From assembly GCA_030998015.1 (NCBI GenBank), contig JARWMV010000244.1, positions 868,001-932,000 of the forward strand: a stretch of DNA of 64,000 nucleotides. The letters run 5' to 3'. The notes under the pieces are model-generated. The model was not told the origin of the DNA. It saw only the letters and a program-made list of their open reading frames with translations, and ran no database searches. Position numbers and translations under genes: made by a program. Position 1 is the stretch's first letter, and every line of letters starts with the position of its first letter. Below are positions 23,151 to 35,748 of the stretch, piece by piece. Origin of the DNA: Ceratorhiza oryzae-sativae. Its lineage: Eukaryota > Basidiomycota > Agaricomycetes > Cantharellales > Ceratobasidiaceae.

Positions 23151-25379
23151 TTAGTTCGTCGATAGTTCAGATCCCTCAATAGAATCGGCTAAACCATGCG
23201 AGGCATTCGATCGTACACGTATCGAACATTCAAATGGTTCAGGGTGGCTACAAACATTGAGAGGAACAACAGATCAGGGGTGCATGCATGCGTCACTTGA
23301 AATAAACATACCTCAATACATCATTAGTGAACCTCTCCTCAGGTGTTATATCAGTTCCATCATCCCTACGGGCTTTCGATATCTGGAAGTTTGCAAGGAT
23401 ATTGCTAAATTTTTGATCTAGGGTTAGCTTACTCTCTTATCTCAAGATGATGCATCATCTTTTACCTGATGGACAACCACAAAGACTGTTGAGCTATATG
23501 TGATCCTGGACAGACCCTGAAGCAAACACACCGTTCATTAGGCTCTCTGCCCCTTTATGACTCCAGGCGAACATACCTCCTTCCGAAACCAAACGCATAT
23601 AGCGAGGGTTCGGGTGCCGGGTCCTCTCCGAAATACCGATCGGGACAGAACGTATCAGGTTTTTTGTAAATGGACGGGTCATGCAGTAGCCCCCTGTATT
23701 TGTGTCTCGGATCAGTTTCTTGGCGGCGCATGGGATGAAAAGGTGCGAACCAGATGTTAGCGATAACCATTGTACCTCCAGGAATGCGATATCCACAGGC
23801 AAGCTCTTCATCCACGCCCGTATTATGCACAGCGAGATTTGTAACAGGGTGCCATCGCAATGCCTCCAACACAATCGCCTTGGTGTATGGAAGATGCTCT
23901 CGATCGGCTATGCTCAGTAGCCGACCAGATGTTCCACTTGAAGATGCAAGATAGTCGTCAATTTCGGCTTGGGCCTTCGCTTGCACTTCAGGATAGAGTG
24001 TCATGGCGAGGAAGAAGCACTGTAGAATAGCAGAGGTCGTATCGGCGCCGGCGCCATACAGCGACGAAGCGATTGTCTGTATCAATCAATAGCCAATATC
24101 AGCTTTCTTCACATCACGACATGGTGGGATCGCTCGCCTTTATCATATTTATCTCCTCTGCATTCACAATATGAGCAGGATCCTCGGGTTCCAAAAGTTT
24201 GGTAGTAAAGCATGGCTCCGCCGTTCCTTCTGCCTAGGAATCCCCCGTTTAGTTACCTAGAATAGAATAACAAGTGTAATGAAACACACCATCCGTTTGA
24301 CGACGCCATCAAATGGTGCCTGACGATGTTTGGCGGTCATTCTCGCCCACTCCCGAGTTCGGCGCTTGAATGTTGCGCCTGGCATCCAGGATGGGATGAA
24401 ACGCACTATATGCGCACTTATGAGGAGATTAGAATAATTCAAAATATAGACTCACACAACGGAATCGTCTCTACTATCCATCGACCAGGGATTGTAGCTA
24501 ATAAGGCAAATCAGGATGATAGACTCAAATAAAATGGACCAACGCACCTTCTCCAATGGCATTCATGAATTCTTCAGCAGAGCGGATATATTCGTCACTA
24601 GAGCTATTGGCCGTGTGTCCATAAGCAATCCGGATCGCAATACTCCCAGCCATCCTATATCCACATCAAAGTGAGTGACCGAGACGCTCGAACTTCAAGT
24701 GACTTACAAGTGTATGTGCTGCATAAACTCTTTCGGGGTATGAGCCAACCGCTTCATAAGTTTATAAACCTCATTCTTCTGAAGATCTTGAAAATCGAGG
24801 GTTGCGCGAGGATTGAACGTTTGATGCAACAGCCTTCGATATGTTCGAAGACGCTGGTTGTACGGCGTAAAGAGGATACTATCACCCCATCCGGATCTGT
24901 CCAACGAATCAGATCGATTTCAAACGCTCTTGATTAATGTTACTTGCAATTCTGCCATCTGAATGACCGGACGATGAGAAAACGTCGACGATCGCTTCTC
25001 AAATAGCTCGTTTACGATGCGTCGATCCGTCAAGACAACAACGGGGCGCCACAAGATCCAAAACGTAAGTATACCGCCTGGGTAACATTTGAGCAATCAT
25101 ATATCTGAGGCTGAAACACACAAACCATATATTTGAGCGTACTCGGCCAACTTTAACCAAAAGAATCTAGCTTTTCGTATCTTTATGATCAAAGATATGT
25201 TATTCGTTATCGGCCGACGCAGAATCACTCCAGTACGGCAGACTCACTTCAAGCGCATTACCAAGCAAGAACTTTGGCGGAGGTCCGGGTGGTAGCGGGA
25301 CTTTACTTCTAGCTTTGGAATTGAAGGAGATGCTGACCAGGATCACCGCTAGTAAGATGATTTCAGCGACGAGATACAT
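23151..25379 (-). CDS. Cytochrome P450 monooxygenase, membrane-anchored
   Basis: Heme-thiolate oxygenase anchored in the ER. Start MYLVAEIILLAVILVSISF (25379) is the N-terminal anchor, followed by the proline hinge KVPLPPGPPPKFLLGN. Later exons give WLKLAEYAQIYG, the helix-C region GWGDSILFTPYNQRLRTYRR, the I-helix YGAGADTTSA, the ExxR motif EALRWHP, and the DPSIYKKPDTFCPDRYFGE meander. The heme-binding loop FGFGRRVCPGSHIA is split by an intron after FGFGRR. The protein ends ...LSHPEPFECSIRVRSN..., with TAA at 23151. All key residues are present and the gene looks intact over about 10 short introns. It resembles the basidiomycete P450s annotated as O-methylsterigmatocystin oxidoreductase-like, a name that says little about substrate. 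No biosynthetic cluster surrounds it. Confidence 0.92.
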
Positions 25380-26308
25380 CTGGGCAGAGGGATGGGGGGA
25401 GAGGCCGAATATTGTTTTTTAAGACGACATTCTTGGGTGGCGGCATGCTTATCTTGCACGACGAGGCAGTGAAAAAGGCCAGGGCCTGGACTAAACAGTG
25501 AAAGAGTCAAGGCGATAGCGGGGACTTGACCATGTAAGGTAATGGCTAATTTGGATTTTGTCACCTTTATCAGAAACTAGGATGCCACAAAGTAAAGAAG
25601 TGATGGCCTATCTATATTGAACAGTTAAATCATGAAGATCCAGCCGCGGAGAATGTGGGGATCACGGCCCGGTAGCTTGTCCCCGCGGCACGGCCACAGT
25701 ATCAAGAGCGATCCAGGTTGTTCGATGATTAGACATCCGGCTTCCTCGGAGCGCCCCTTTAGACTTTCAACCCCCTAAACGAGAAGAGTCCACTCGATAA
25801 GTTTGATATCTGATCCGGGCTGACCTTTTTATTGCGGAAACGGAATGTTTTGGGATGTAGTGTATGGCTTCTCACATGAGTTGTCGGGCTGAATGCAATC
25901 TGACAGAATCCTTGGTATCATGGCCGTTCACGTGAACGGATGACTCACCCGCCCCTATTTTCAACACCTCGATGCAAAGGCTCACGAACTAAATGAATCT
26001 TTTCGAGGCGCTGAACAATTCGAGCCTTGGTACACATTCATGGGTTGCCAATTAATTTCCGCATCGAGTTGTTCACCACTCTAGTATAGAGTTTCTGAGT
26101 TTATCACGTGAAACATCGGGTCTCAGACACGCACTCACTTGAGCCCCATTCGCCTTGGGCCAGCTCTCATACAGAGCTTTCTTTCGTAAATCAACCAAAT
26201 TCAAATACTTTCATTCATAGCCGAGACCTTAAAACCACATACACCAAGCCAAAGTATACATCAAACAGAAAAGAATCAACCGAACGAACAACCCGAGCTC
26301 TCAACGCC
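25380..26308. other. Intergenic, P450 promoter side
   Basis: No coding sequence recognised. It contains the P450 5' flank and the 3' flank of the DUF1479 gene. Confidence 0.5.
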
Positions 26309-28122
26309 TCAAAGGCCGAGAACCGCGTTTGCATGTCTCACGGCCTTGAGCTCGCCCGGCGACATACCCTCCCGCTCGACCAACTTGTCCAAGCCCATCG
26401 CACGCTTGCCCGAAACGCCACCCACGTCACTCAGCCTTCCTCGTTCCGGGCCGACAAAGGCAGCCTCGCCGTCTCCGCCTGGAAAGTCGGGTGGTGGGTA
26501 GCCTGCAGCGAGTGTCTCTCGCTGACGTACGAGGTATTCCGCGTTTCGAATCGTCAGTGGCGCAGCGGGGATATAGAACACCGAGGAATCAGAGTGTCCG
26601 GCGTGTTTGCTTTCCACGGCGTGGATCCCATCTATCGAAGTAGCTAAGCACGCTTCGTGCTAGATATGACAAACGAACGTACCACAGTGCCAAAAGACCA
26701 TATCGCCTGGTCGAACCGGCTTCATGCTGACCATCCCTCCATTCTCGAGCATCAGGTGTGGATGGGTGATCGCGTTCAATTCTTGTCCGCACCCTGGGAC
26801 GGCTCCGGGGAATGACGTGCTCTCCAAGTCAAGGGCCCAGTTTTGAGGCATCAAAAGATCTTGTCCGGTTGCGTGCGCGTTGATGGGTCGGAAGAATGGA
26901 CGCATGATCACGTATGCAACCGACTCTTGCAAGAGAGGGTAGGTGCGGAGCGTGCCTTCATTTGGCCCGGTCTGAGACAATGCGAGCCAGCCTTGGAACC
27001 CTCGAAAGGCGCTGCACTATAGTAACGGTTTAATTAGCAGGGAGGATGATTATATGGGCGTAAGAGACCTACCTGACTTGCCCCTTGGTAGATATCCGAA
27101 TTGGCGTTCAGACGGGGACCAATCTTGAAGGGATCGAATTTGCGCCAGTTGCCGGCCAAAATTTCCGTGTAGCATTTACGATACTCCGAGTCTTCCCATC
27201 TTGGAAACAATGAGATTCGCCGCTGCTGTACATAGGAGATAGCTCACCGTTCGAGGCTTCCACCATCAATGTGTGCTGCATACACCTTTGATTAGCGCTC
27301 GGGTAGACTGCATTTATTGGTAAACGTACGGCCAAGCGCAAACTGGGCGTCACCGGGCAAGCGGATTCGGAGCCGGTCAGCATAGGACACCGGTGTCGAA
27401 AGGGAAACTTCGTCTTGGGGCTCGGCACTGAAGAGCGACAAGATAGCTTGTGAAGTTTTGAGAAGGTTGGGATGAGATCGCGCGAGAACCTGGGGTCGTG
27501 ACCTGTGGAGTCGGGGTTATGATGGGTCCCTGAACTCAAAGGGCATTCCTTTCTCACCAATAGAGTTCGAATACTTGCTTGTTATCCGCGGGGAAACCTA
27601 ACCCCGCCGTCAGACGAGGTGTATGCACTGCAGAGTGCGTTGCCACTCACCTTTGACCTGGGGGTTAGCCTTGACATAATCCCTGACTTGCTGCTTCCAG
27701 CCCAACGCCTCCGAGTCATCAACGACATCACGCACGACAACTGATCCCCGCTTGCGAACCTCGTCGTGCCAGGCTTTGTTTCCCCGTTCGAGTTCGGCAA
27801 AGCTGACTTCTGGGATGACTTCATTGCCACGGGTACGCAGCTCGGCGACTCCCTCGCGCAGGACATTCAAGAGGTCGATCCACCCGGCGACGAGTCGGTC
27901 GCGGGCCTCTGAAGTTGGGACCAGCGTCTTTTTGAGGTCGGAGAAGCGAGGGGGGAGAGGAACTTGTGCGATGCCCGAGAGCGAGGGGAACACAGCAGAG
28001 ATGTCGCCCTCCCGCTTTTGTACACGGGTGGACTGGACTTCGGTGGCCAGACGAGCGATGCGAGCAGAACAAGCAGCCTGGCGAGACAAGGCGGGTCTGG
28101 TCGAGCTGAGGGTGGACAGCAT
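26309..28122 (-). CDS. DUF1479 family protein, 2OG-Fe(II) dioxygenase-like
   Basis: A member of the DUF1479 family, whose fold is that of 2-oxoglutarate/iron dioxygenases (Escherichia coli YbiU is a relative). Substrate unknown. The protein starts MLSTLSSTRPALSRQAACSARIARLA (28122), Arg/Ser-rich without acids, like a mitochondrial presequence. Family blocks follow in order: GDISAVFPSLSG, KRGSVVVRDVVDDSEALGWK, YVKANPQVKGFPADNKQVFE, YADRLRIRLPGDAQFALGPH then IDGGSLERWE (HxD iron ligands), CSAFRGFQGWLALSQTGPNE, MVSMKPVRPGDMVFWHCGTV then HAVESKHAGHSDSSVFYIPA (second His), NAEYLVRQRE, and PPDFPGGDGE. Introns separate these blocks. Length is about 480 residues, normal for the family. Intact. Confidence 0.9.
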
Positions 28123-28534
28123 GGTGGTGGCGGCGAGAAAGCGCGATGGGGAGGTGGACTGGGCTGGCCCGCCTTTTGTAGGCCGCGGTGTGTGTCCAAA
28201 GATAGAGGCCGTGTGTGGTTTATAATCCCGGTCGGGTGCGCCAGGAGCAGGAGCAAGGCGCGATTTGGTGTTATTGACCGAGCACGCTCAGCAAGCATAC
28301 ACGGACAATTGCTGAATAAGCGGGAGCCCTCCGTAGCGCCAGACCGGCCATTTGGATCCCATGGTTTTTCCGCATGACCCAGAGCGCCCGCGGAGACGCC
28401 TCGGGCGCTCACATGACGGTCCACGGCGTTTCATTCGCCGGCCGCGAGTGAAACGGCGCTTGTATAGAGCACTTGTGTTTTGCCCAGCATGTTTCGATCA
28501 ACGTATTAATTACACACCCTCGTATGAAATACGA
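28123..28534. other. Spacer between DUF1479 start and NUP85 stop
   Basis: GC-rich flank of the DUF1479 gene. The open frames through it are antisense or upstream extensions without support. Confidence 0.5.
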
Positions 28535-31319
28535 CTACATTCGCTGAACCGTGCATCGTGCCAAATACCTAGCCAATACCAGCCTAACAACATCCAGTGA
28601 CTGTAATGCCTCGGCCTCGGCGCCTTTTCCTTTTGTCCTCATCGTCATGCGAGCAAGAACATGTAAATAATCTTCGCCAGCGCCGAGAGCAGCCTGCGTA
28701 TAGATATTTTGGAGATACCTCAGTAGCTCGTAAGCATCGTCCGTGGTGATGAGCATCTCCTCTTCGGAACCTGAAAAAGATAAATGGATGAGCCAGCATC
28801 TCAGACCTATGCCGGAACGTCTCACCCTCTAGCAAACTTGCTGCATCGAGCAAGACGACCGCCTGCCATGCCCTTGGCACAATGGACCTGTCGAGCATGC
28901 GTACCAGCAGACGAACGGCTTCCCCCTTGGCTCCGTCGTCCGAAAACGTATGAAAGTCGGCAAACCGAGCAACAAACTGGAGCCGTGCAGTCACCGCATC
29001 AGTCGCGTTGACTCGAACATGTCGTGCGGGTATTTGCGCAACGTATTCCAAAAATGTCTTTGAACCTGAATCGTAAAGTAATATATAACGTGTATACGAA
29101 TTGAATACAATTCAACCCACCATTTTGGATGTATTCCTCTAGCAACAACGTAGCAATTCGGCTGACCCCCCTCGCATCCTTGGCAAACGCACAATACGAT
29201 ACTGCCAGCCCGTACATCTTTTCGCGCGCCAAGTGCTGCGCTACAACCTGGTACATACATCATACTTGAGCGCCAACCTGGCAAAATAGGCTACAATATG
29301 ACGCACCTTGCAAATCTCCCTCGCCTCATCCTGCAACCCAAACTGATCACACACACCCAACAACTTGTTAACCCGCTCGTAGCCATCCCACATTTCCGCA
29401 TCCACAAGGCGTGGAGTGATCGGCAGACCTTGATCGTCGACGCCGAGCGATTTCAGCCTGGGACGGGGTTTCGACGGGGTCGTTGGCTCCGACTGGACAA
29501 GAAACAAAGAAAACACAGCATTGAGTAACCGTTTGAGCACATGTGGGTTGACGCTAGGAATATGACGCACCGGCGACGAGACAACTGGTATATGTCGGAT
29601 CACCGATGCGATACGCTCGCGACCAAGCACGCCGCAGCGACCCATGTACTCCAACTCAATCTCAAACAGGGTAGGGTCGGAGTGAAGGTGTTCGGCGTAT
29701 GCCAAAACAAAATGATCACGAAGGCTTACACCGTACCTGTAAAAAAGCCCAACGGTGGGCAAACCCGATCATGATCGCACGAAGAGCAAGAACCTACGTC
29801 TGAACAATTTCATCATGTGGGTCCAATGTTCCTACTTTTTCGAAAATATCAGCGAGATGGGCAGCGAGCCACGGATCAAGTTCAGCAGCAACTTGCAAAG
29901 CCTACGCGCGCGTGACGCAAAAGTGATGATCAAAGACTAAGACAAAGGATCTAGCCCATCAGACTCACTTCGAGTTCCTCCATACCCAGAATGGCTCGAT
30001 GAAGCTCCTGTACCACCATAGTTGGGTCTGGAGGCATGTCTTCTATCACCCGCTCTACTACCTTTGCGAGCTGTGTTCGCTTTAGTCCCACATCAATCCA
30101 AACGCCCCAAACCCCAATTGCCTCGCGGAAACCCCAACCGTCCTCGACACCCTCGTTGCAGAGGGCAAATACAACGCCTGCGTCACCTTCCAGAACACCG
30201 AGCAGTTCATCAATCCAGCGTGGCCATTCATCCTCGTCATCTTCACCCTCAACATCGCCATCCACCGCTTTGTCGTAGGCCGAACGCACAGCTGCAACGC
30301 GTTCGCGCCAGCGTGCATGCGCGCTCAAAAACGCCGTTTCTTTTTGAAACTCGCTACTCCGGGGGTGAATCTCGAGTACGGGGGTTATTTCATCGCGTAC
30401 TAGAGCGCGTAGCGTCCCGCTCGGGTGATTCGCGGCGACTCGGCGAAGGAAGCCCATAGCTGATGTCGACAACCCACGCAAAACACACTTGTTCAGCGTT
30501 GGCCAAAAGTCTGGATCGGACCAAGGTTCGGGGAGAGCAGAGAGGCGTAGAAGTTCGGCGGTGGCAGGGACACTGTGAGATGTATTCAGCCATTGAAGAA
30601 GCTGTTCGCCGACGAGCCCCTCCACTTGGCCGCCAGGTGGCGCATAGACGGTCTGAACGAGCTGTAGAGTCTCTAGAATGTTGACATAGGTAGCATAGGT
30701 GGAAGGAAGCGGATCTTGCGACTAGAACGGGATCCGTTAACCAAGGAGCGAGTTACCAAAATGGGACTCACCGCCAGAGAAGCAATCTGTTTTTTAGCGT
30801 CGTTGATGTATTGTTCAATTGAGCGGCTGTAATAGTTTGTTATCTGTGCGTCTGGGAGCCTTTGTTTGCGATCAAATCAGCAACGGCATGGAACAAACGA
30901 GAAGATTGGTACAATTGGGCAGTGGCGTCATTGCTGAGGGACTTGGCAATGTTCTGAATCGTGGTGAAGGTGAGGTATGTATCACAATAAAACTTGAGCT
31001 GGGGTATCAGCTATCTTCATAGTTCGGGCAATCATCCTGCGCTCACCTCAACCGTTGACTCGGGTATTTGGTCCCATGAAGCAAAGTACAATAAACCGTC
31101 TGCTGCATATCGTTTCTTCGGAGGAGCTTGGATATTTTTCTGCAGCGCCGAGCGATTAGATGCTCTATTCATGAGAGAGCCGGAACCTACCAACGAAGCG
31201 TGTGCAACGATACTATTTCCTCTGGGAGAAACCGAAGCCAGAAACGTATGTTGCGAGGTCTGGAACTCTTCAAGACCGCCGGCTGGGATGAGCGCCGGCT
31301 GAAGCGATACATAGGCCAT
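28535..31319 (-). CDS. NUP85: Nucleoporin Nup85 (Y-complex)
   Basis: Helical scaffold subunit of the nuclear pore Y (Nup84/Nup107-160) complex, where it binds Seh1. Start taken at 31319 (MAYVSLQPALIPAGGLEEFQ). The frame is open further upstream, so an earlier start is possible. The first exon ends YFASWDQIPESTVE. The largest exon (about 30680-29970) encodes QLLQWLNTSHSVPATAELL, PWSDPDFWPTLNKCVLRGLS and an acidic loop (DGDVEGEDDEDEW). Later exons give TVGLFYRYGVSLRDHFVLAY, YMGRCGVLGRERIASVIRHI (the crown-type helices of this ancestral coatomer fold), VVAQHLAREKMYGLAVSYC, LEYVAQIPARHVR, and the end VVRLVLARYLARCTVQRM with stop at 28535. Seven or more exons. Identified by the overall pattern, since the family has no catalytic motif. 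Confidence 0.85.
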
Positions 31320-31921
31320 CGTGGAAGGGCTCCTGGTCGTGAATTGCCCCAAGCAGGCGGCTGACTTGGACAACTGGCTTGGTCCTGGCGACGCGAGTGA
31401 TACAGGTTGAGTGGTGGTCACGTGTGATGGAGCGGCACAAGTTTGATCAACGGCGACGTCAACTCCAGACAAATGATTTAACGAACAGAATTCCATCATC
31501 ACTCTAACCACTGACTTGAAGGGCCATGGCTGTACAATTGACTCGGTTGCCCCAAGCAGCGCTTCGATCGGCGAACAGGAAACATGGTTCGAGGAATGCA
31601 GCGTGGCCGTTCGATCAGCCTAAAAAAAAACAGCGTTATTGTGTAGCGATACTTAAAGCGACGGTAAGGATTAGCATTCACTCATACCCACTATGCTCTG
31701 CCAATTCCTTCGCTTGCTAACTGCACTCTACCCACAATCCTCCGTAGCTCAGGGCAAGTCGAAACACGTGGGGCTTGCGGTCTCCGACAACCACGGGGAT
31801 AAAGATGGGCTTAGACGAACTTCGTTGGATGAACTCCGAACAAGAATAGGCAAGTCGTCTCGCCACTAATGACCGTTTCCAGCTGAGACGTTTAACCAAT
31901 TTCTCAATTTCACTAGCTGCT
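31320..31921. other. Divergent promoter region
   Basis: About 600 bp between NUP85 and the first tandem zinc-finger gene. The true start exon of the latter may lie in its last part (ATG at 31805 or 31830), but the splice could not be settled. Confidence 0.4.
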
Positions 31922-33035
31922 TTGGATGTGAGGGGAGAGTATCACCAGTCGCTCGAGGAGGAGCCCTGTTCCAAGGCCCCGCGTCTTCGAGGATTGGGAT
32001 CTACGTCGAGGCAAAGTCGGTACGATGAATTGGAGGTAAGTGAGCATACTATATGCGAAACGAATACAAACAGTTCTTCCCCCAGCCTAAAAGTAAAGGA
32101 TTTACTCTGGAGCCCCAGCATGCTGACATGTTATTTGTCGATCAACGTACGCATAGTTAGCCCCCAAATCCGGGCGAGAGAGTTCACACATAGTCTATCA
32201 GGCTATTTCATCGTATTCCCCCACATTTACATGTTTGAAAGGAACCGCATCATTTGCTGGATCGACGAGTTCAATCGACACCACGAAGTTGATAACGTTG
32301 CTCCCAATCCACCAGCTCTGGAAACCGCGTTCCAACTCGGGAATCTCCCCTACTGGTTTGATCGTGCTGGCCAGCTTTGGTACAATCTAAGCGGAGAATG
32401 GTACCCAGAAGTGACCCATTCGAACATAGAGAGCGCAAGGGCCGAGCTCAAACGGTGTGCCGAGAACAGTGAGTTCAAAATTGCACGGTGGGTGTTGAGT
32501 ACCAAAAAAAAATTAACTGCCTTTAGACCAGATGTCTCTCCCGAGTATCCCAAGTACTGCTGAAACTATTCATAGCCCCTATTCGGATCCGATTTCAGAT
32601 GACGAATACCTCTATCCACCAATTCCAGCAATTAGCTCACGCCCAGGACAAGCCGAAGTTGACCGCTGGTTCGAAGAGTTCAAGGCCCGTCGGGCGGCGT
32701 TGCAAAAGACTCGTGATCGTGTTCCAGACATCAAGTGCCCGATCGAGGATTGCAAAAAGCCACAACGGCGTCCCCAAGCTTTGAGGGTCAGTTCAATCTC
32801 CTAAATAGAGCAGAGCTACTCTAACGGTACTGATTGGGGGATACCACAGGACCACTTATATTTCCACTTTGACATTAAACGTATGTCTTTGATTGATTTT
32901 TCTCCACAAGATCGCATACTAAATGGGGATAATTGACCAGCATATCGATGCAACTACGGCTGTTCGCTCGCGTTTGAAACGGAAGCGAACAAGAATCGCC
33001 ACCTGGACTCTTGTGCCTACCGTCCTCGCAGGTAG
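31922..33035 (+). CDS. Split zinc-finger family, tandem copy 1 (5' end unresolved)
   Basis: Unrecognised protein with two C-terminal zinc fingers. The first visible exon ends at about 32035 (GTAAGT) and has no ATG in frame, so the start is upstream. The middle exon reads RIICWIDEFNRHHEVDN, LPYWFDRAGQLWYNLSGEWY and ARAELKRC. Next comes MSLPSIPSTAET... to KARRAALQKTRDRV and IKCPIEDCKKPQRRPQALR, giving the cysteine pair CX4C. A 31-nt exon (32850-32880) encodes DHLYFHFDIK with both His. The last exon has RCNYGCSLAFETEANKNRHL and DSC (C2HC finger), with stop TAG at 33033-33035. Same direction as two more copies downstream. Possible nucleic-acid-binding protein by its fingers only. Confidence 0.7.
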
Positions 33036-33747
33036 TGCCAATAGCTGTCAAGTTCACTGTATGGTCTACCGGATGGAATCATTGCAACGGAAATTACCAC
33101 CACTTGTATATACCAAGGGTCCTGGTCTCTAAATAGATTAAACACATTGCAAGATACGTCAAAGTTCTGACGAGGTCAAACGCCTGGGCAAATCTACAGC
33201 CTAGCCTCATGTCGTGGTGTACCTTCACCCAAATTGTCACAAGCGTTCAGGCATTCTCCATAAACTAGTGAATATTACCGAGCGAATATCAAATGCTTTT
33301 ATGAGCGTTCTCCTGCGCCCCTCCTGTAATACATCTAAGAAAAGCGTGTTAACGCATTGCATTCTTGTGAACAATTGAGTCACCAGAGTACAGAAACACA
33401 ACCATTGATTTCCATGGCTGGCCCTTACCGAGTCACTGAACTTCCTAGAAGAGGTTGGCTACAAAGGGCTATTGGCCACGCCGGCGCTTGTTTCGTCCAA
33501 CGGAGCCGGCCCCGCAATGCACCGAAAGACAGAGCGTGGACTCAACGCAACAGCCATTATTGAACCCCTTGTTTTTTTGTTTGGGACAATCCATGGGCCT
33601 GAAGCGCAAGAACATGAGAGGCGGCAAGTCACACAAGTAAAATATAATCACATTCGGAATCCATTAAAACCCGTATATAATACTATGAAGCCCTACCACT
33701 CCTCCACAGCATCGACATCTCTCACTCAAGTTGTCTCGTTAACTAAC
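33036..33747. other. Spacer between tandem copies 1 and 2
   Basis: No conserved coding sequence. Contains a TATATAAT at 33674-33681, 67-74 bp before the chosen start of copy 2. Confidence 0.5.
33674..33681 (+). promoter_or_regulatory. TATA box of tandem copy 2
   Basis: TATATAAT 67-74 bp before the ATG at 33748. An in-frame ATG at 33685 is too close to serve as the start if this element works, which is why 33748 was chosen. Confidence 0.45.
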
Positions 33748-35279
33748 ATGATCCCATCTCTCGATTCCACCCATCAACAGGGTGATAGCACGCCTCACTT
33801 GGTTGATGATCATTCTCAAAGCACGCCACATCATGACGAGCTTAATGATGCTTTTGGTACGCCACAATCGGCATCAATGTGAAACGAAGCTGACGCTACG
33901 ATCACAGCAAGATTGAGTATTGGCGCTCCCAAACCAACCCCCGAGGACGTTGCCCCGAGTGAGGATTCTACCGTAGAAAATGTGCGTGGTGCGTCTTGAG
34001 TAGCTCCGCGAACTGTTACGAGCTCAACGTGCAGCGTCCTACCCGGGCTCCAAGGGCCAAATCGGCTCTAGGCGCTAGTTACGGCACCTGTGACCTATGT
34101 AAGCGTTTCTCTTGCTATTCTGGCCATATAATCATGGAGAGCCACATTAGACTTCATCGTGAACCGGGGTATTTACAGCTACGATCTAGCAACTTACGTC
34201 ATATCCTACTTGGACAACTACAGCAGTCCCCGCCGGCTTGAGGGACTCGCAACTAATCCGCCAGCTCCGAAACACGAATTTGTTATTGACGGAGTGCTAT
34301 TTCAGTTCGGTTATGACCTGGATTTGTGGACTCGACCAGGGGAAGAGTGGGAGGGGGTGGTTATTTACCCTGTTCTTGCGGATGCCATTGACCAAGTAGC
34401 TCTGTCAATGGGAGCTCAGATCCCTTCATATCCCCTAGGTCTGTGTCCTCTCGTAAAAATATGCGCAGTGGACTAACATCTGGTATAGCAGCTGACGCAT
34501 ATAATAGCCACTATTCATATCACCCGAGTATCATCCATGCTCCTGTAGTAGCTCTGCATCTACAAGAAGAGACGCACACCACCGTACAGCCGGCATATAC
34601 TTATGACCAAAGTCCAAAGGCCTCGTTTGAAACACGAAATACAAACTCCCTCATGAACTCTATTGCGGGACTCGACCCAAGTCGTGTAAGGCCCTCCAGC
34701 CAACCATTAAACCCTCAAAGTCAAACCAGTTATTCCGATGCTACAACCAGCTGGTCATCGAACTATGCTTCAAGATCCCAACAGAGGCTTGAGCAACTTC
34801 ATACAAACGATTCCGCTGTTTCTCCACTTCAACCCTACTGGTTACAAACGGGTGGTTCCCCAACCAAAGTCGAGATCGACGATTTTGTAGAAGCGATGAA
34901 ATCCGAGAGGAAGCAAGCTGAAAATGACGACAAACCCACGTTAAACTGTCCTCTACGGGATTGTCCTTTCTCCAAAGAATCCTCCAAAGAATTGAGGCGC
35001 CCACAGGCCCTCAGGGTAGGTGTTCTTTTTCGCAGATGAGCTCCTCAAAACCCCTGATCTATGTTTAACAGGATCACTTATATTTCCATTTTTCTATCAA
35101 GCGTACGTACACATTATCCGAAGTTAGCAGATGGAATGTAACGGAGGAGATCTACAGCCTATCCATGCCGCGTCGTTGGATGCAAAAAGCAATTTCAGAC
35201 CAAGGCGAATAGGGGTAGGCATGAAGAAATCTGCCCATCACGCGCTTCACATCACAGTGCCTCTTCTGGTGGGACCTAG
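33748..35279 (+). CDS. Split zinc-finger family, tandem copy 2
   Basis: Start MIPSLDSTHQQGDSTPHLVD at 33748. An in-frame TGA at 33880-33882 interrupts a frame that otherwise stays open (NEADATITARLSIGAPKPTP), so the first exon is either shorter than I think or broken. Middle exons: LATYVISYLDNYSS, APKHEFVIDGVLFQFGYDLD, then a long Ser/Gln-rich linker (SQTSYSDATTSWSSNYASRS). Finger 1 starts LNCPLRDCPFSKESSKELRR, PQALR. The 31-nt exon 35072-35102 gives DHLYFHFSIK. Finger 2 is YPCRVVGCKKQFQTKANRGR, HEEIC, ending SSGGT with TAG at 35277-35279. Finger organisation and intron positions equal those of copies 1 and 3. Confidence 0.65.
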
Positions 35280-35748
35280 CCCGGGAACTTGCGGTTCTAC
35301 ACGCTACGGTGACTTCGGTAGGTGAAAAGGAGTGACAGATTCAGTATCAGTGTGAATTGTATGCGCTTTTCACTCTTGTACATATTTTCAAGTGTTTTCT
35401 ACTAGTTATGGGGGTGGTGCACCTTGGCTTTGAGCCCTGATGACCTTTAAATTGTGCCCCGGTCGCTTGGCCTGAGGTTATATTATAGACTTGGCGTATG
35501 GTTTATTTCATGAAGTCATATCTACAAGATGGAAGACACGCGTCCATGAAGAGCAGAAGAGCGAACACGCGGATATATGCATGTCGGGTAATGGCCCACA
35601 TCAAACAACGCCAATCACGGGATAAGCGCTCCGGCTCATCATGAGCAGGCGCTATATATAATACCTCTGGCGCAGGGGCTAGTCAATCCATTGAGGACCC
35701 CTCGATACGCCCCACCAATTCCAGCTCCATCTACGAAACTTTCCAATA
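35280..35748. other. Spacer between tandem copies 2 and 3
   Basis: No coding sequence seen. Holds the promoter of copy 3, with TATATATAAT at 35653-35662. Confidence 0.5.
35653..35662 (+). promoter_or_regulatory. TATA box of tandem copy 3
   Basis: TATATATAAT about 90 bp before the ATG at 35749. The arrangement resembles that upstream of copy 2. Confidence 0.45.
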
